A DNA stretch of 5,282 nucleotides from Flavobacteriales bacterium (lineage in GTDB: Bacteria; Bacteroidota; Bacteroidia; Flavobacteriales_E; Vicingaceae): the NCBI GenBank assembly GCA_003487525.1, contig DNDT01000090.1, positions 2,643 through 7,924 on the forward strand, in the 5' to 3' direction. The notes beneath the pieces were generated by a model. It saw nothing but the letters and a program-made list of their open reading frames with translations. It had not been told where the DNA came from and did not search any database. Positions 5,278-5,282 of this stretch are shown here, one piece after another (within the stretch, counting starts at the first letter, position 1; every line of letters begins with the position of its first letter). Position numbers and translations under genes: made by a program.

Positions 5278-5282
5278 GTTCA

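Larger units (their letters stand above)
5120..5282. other. Non-coding region upstream of the MFS gene
   Basis: The 163 nt to the window edge carry the promoter, G-rich octamer repeat and inverted repeat listed separately. Open frames cross it on both strands, but they translate low-complexity repeat sequence and show no protein-like pattern, so I regard it as non-coding. Confidence 0.7.

Noticed and set aside
5162..5282. Plus-strand ORF open to the window edge starting MFFCGELGSWEVGE, possibly a divergent gene.
   Set aside because: Its codons are the G-rich octamer repeat and the GC-rich palindrome; no protein-like pattern is visible, so the open frame follows from composition.
1..5282. A CRISPR array, insertion sequence, toxin-antitoxin pair, phage or defence island.
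   Set aside because: No regularly spaced repeats, transposase, integrase or recognisable defence domain was seen on either strand; the gene set is housekeeping, envelope and transport.

Overview
The window looks like an ordinary chromosomal stretch of a Bacteroidota bacterium (Flavobacteriia/Cytophagia/Chitinophagia-like; finer placement is not possible from here). The indications are a type III pantothenate kinase (CoaX) overlapping a FadL/OmpP1-like outer membrane protein that ends in WFIKRKYD, followed by a Bacteroidota-type tetratricopeptide secretory protein, and a perfect Bacteroidota sigma-A -7 element (TACCTTTG) in front of the transporter gene. Base composition is moderate to AT-leaning by eye. 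There are no obvious mobile-element genes, rRNA, tRNA or CRISPR repeats.

All six genes lie on the minus strand, so transcription runs from right to left. From the right edge: a non-coding leader (5120-5282) holds an inverted repeat of CCTGCCTGCC arms, a G-rich octamer repeat with G-quadruplex potential, and the -7 promoter element. Next comes a 405-residue TetA/DHA1-type drug:H+ antiporter (3902-5119). A 67-nt spacer then leads to a 78-residue, GTG-started small membrane protein with no recognised family (3598-3834). A 194-nt non-coding gap (3404-3597) holds stem-loops and a 14-bp dyad but no convincing gene.

The left half appears to be one transcription unit: a 143-residue two-CBS (Bateman) protein (2972-3403), a 47-nt spacer, coaX (2187-2924, GTG start), the outer membrane protein (923-2194, start overlapping the coaX stop by 8 nt), and an 11-nt spacer before the secreted TPR protein (1-911, cut off by the window edge). 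CoaX makes 4'-phosphopantothenate in the cytoplasm, the first committed step to coenzyme A. The next two genes are exported envelope proteins. From memory, this coaX - outer membrane protein - TPR order recurs in Bacteroidota, often followed by lptC, but that gene is outside this window.

I did not find a convincing new defence, mobile or RNA system. The observations most worth a second look are the functionally unassigned outer-membrane/TPR pair tied to coaX, the repeats upstream of the transporter, the orphan small membrane protein, and a run of eight G in a conserved coaX motif.
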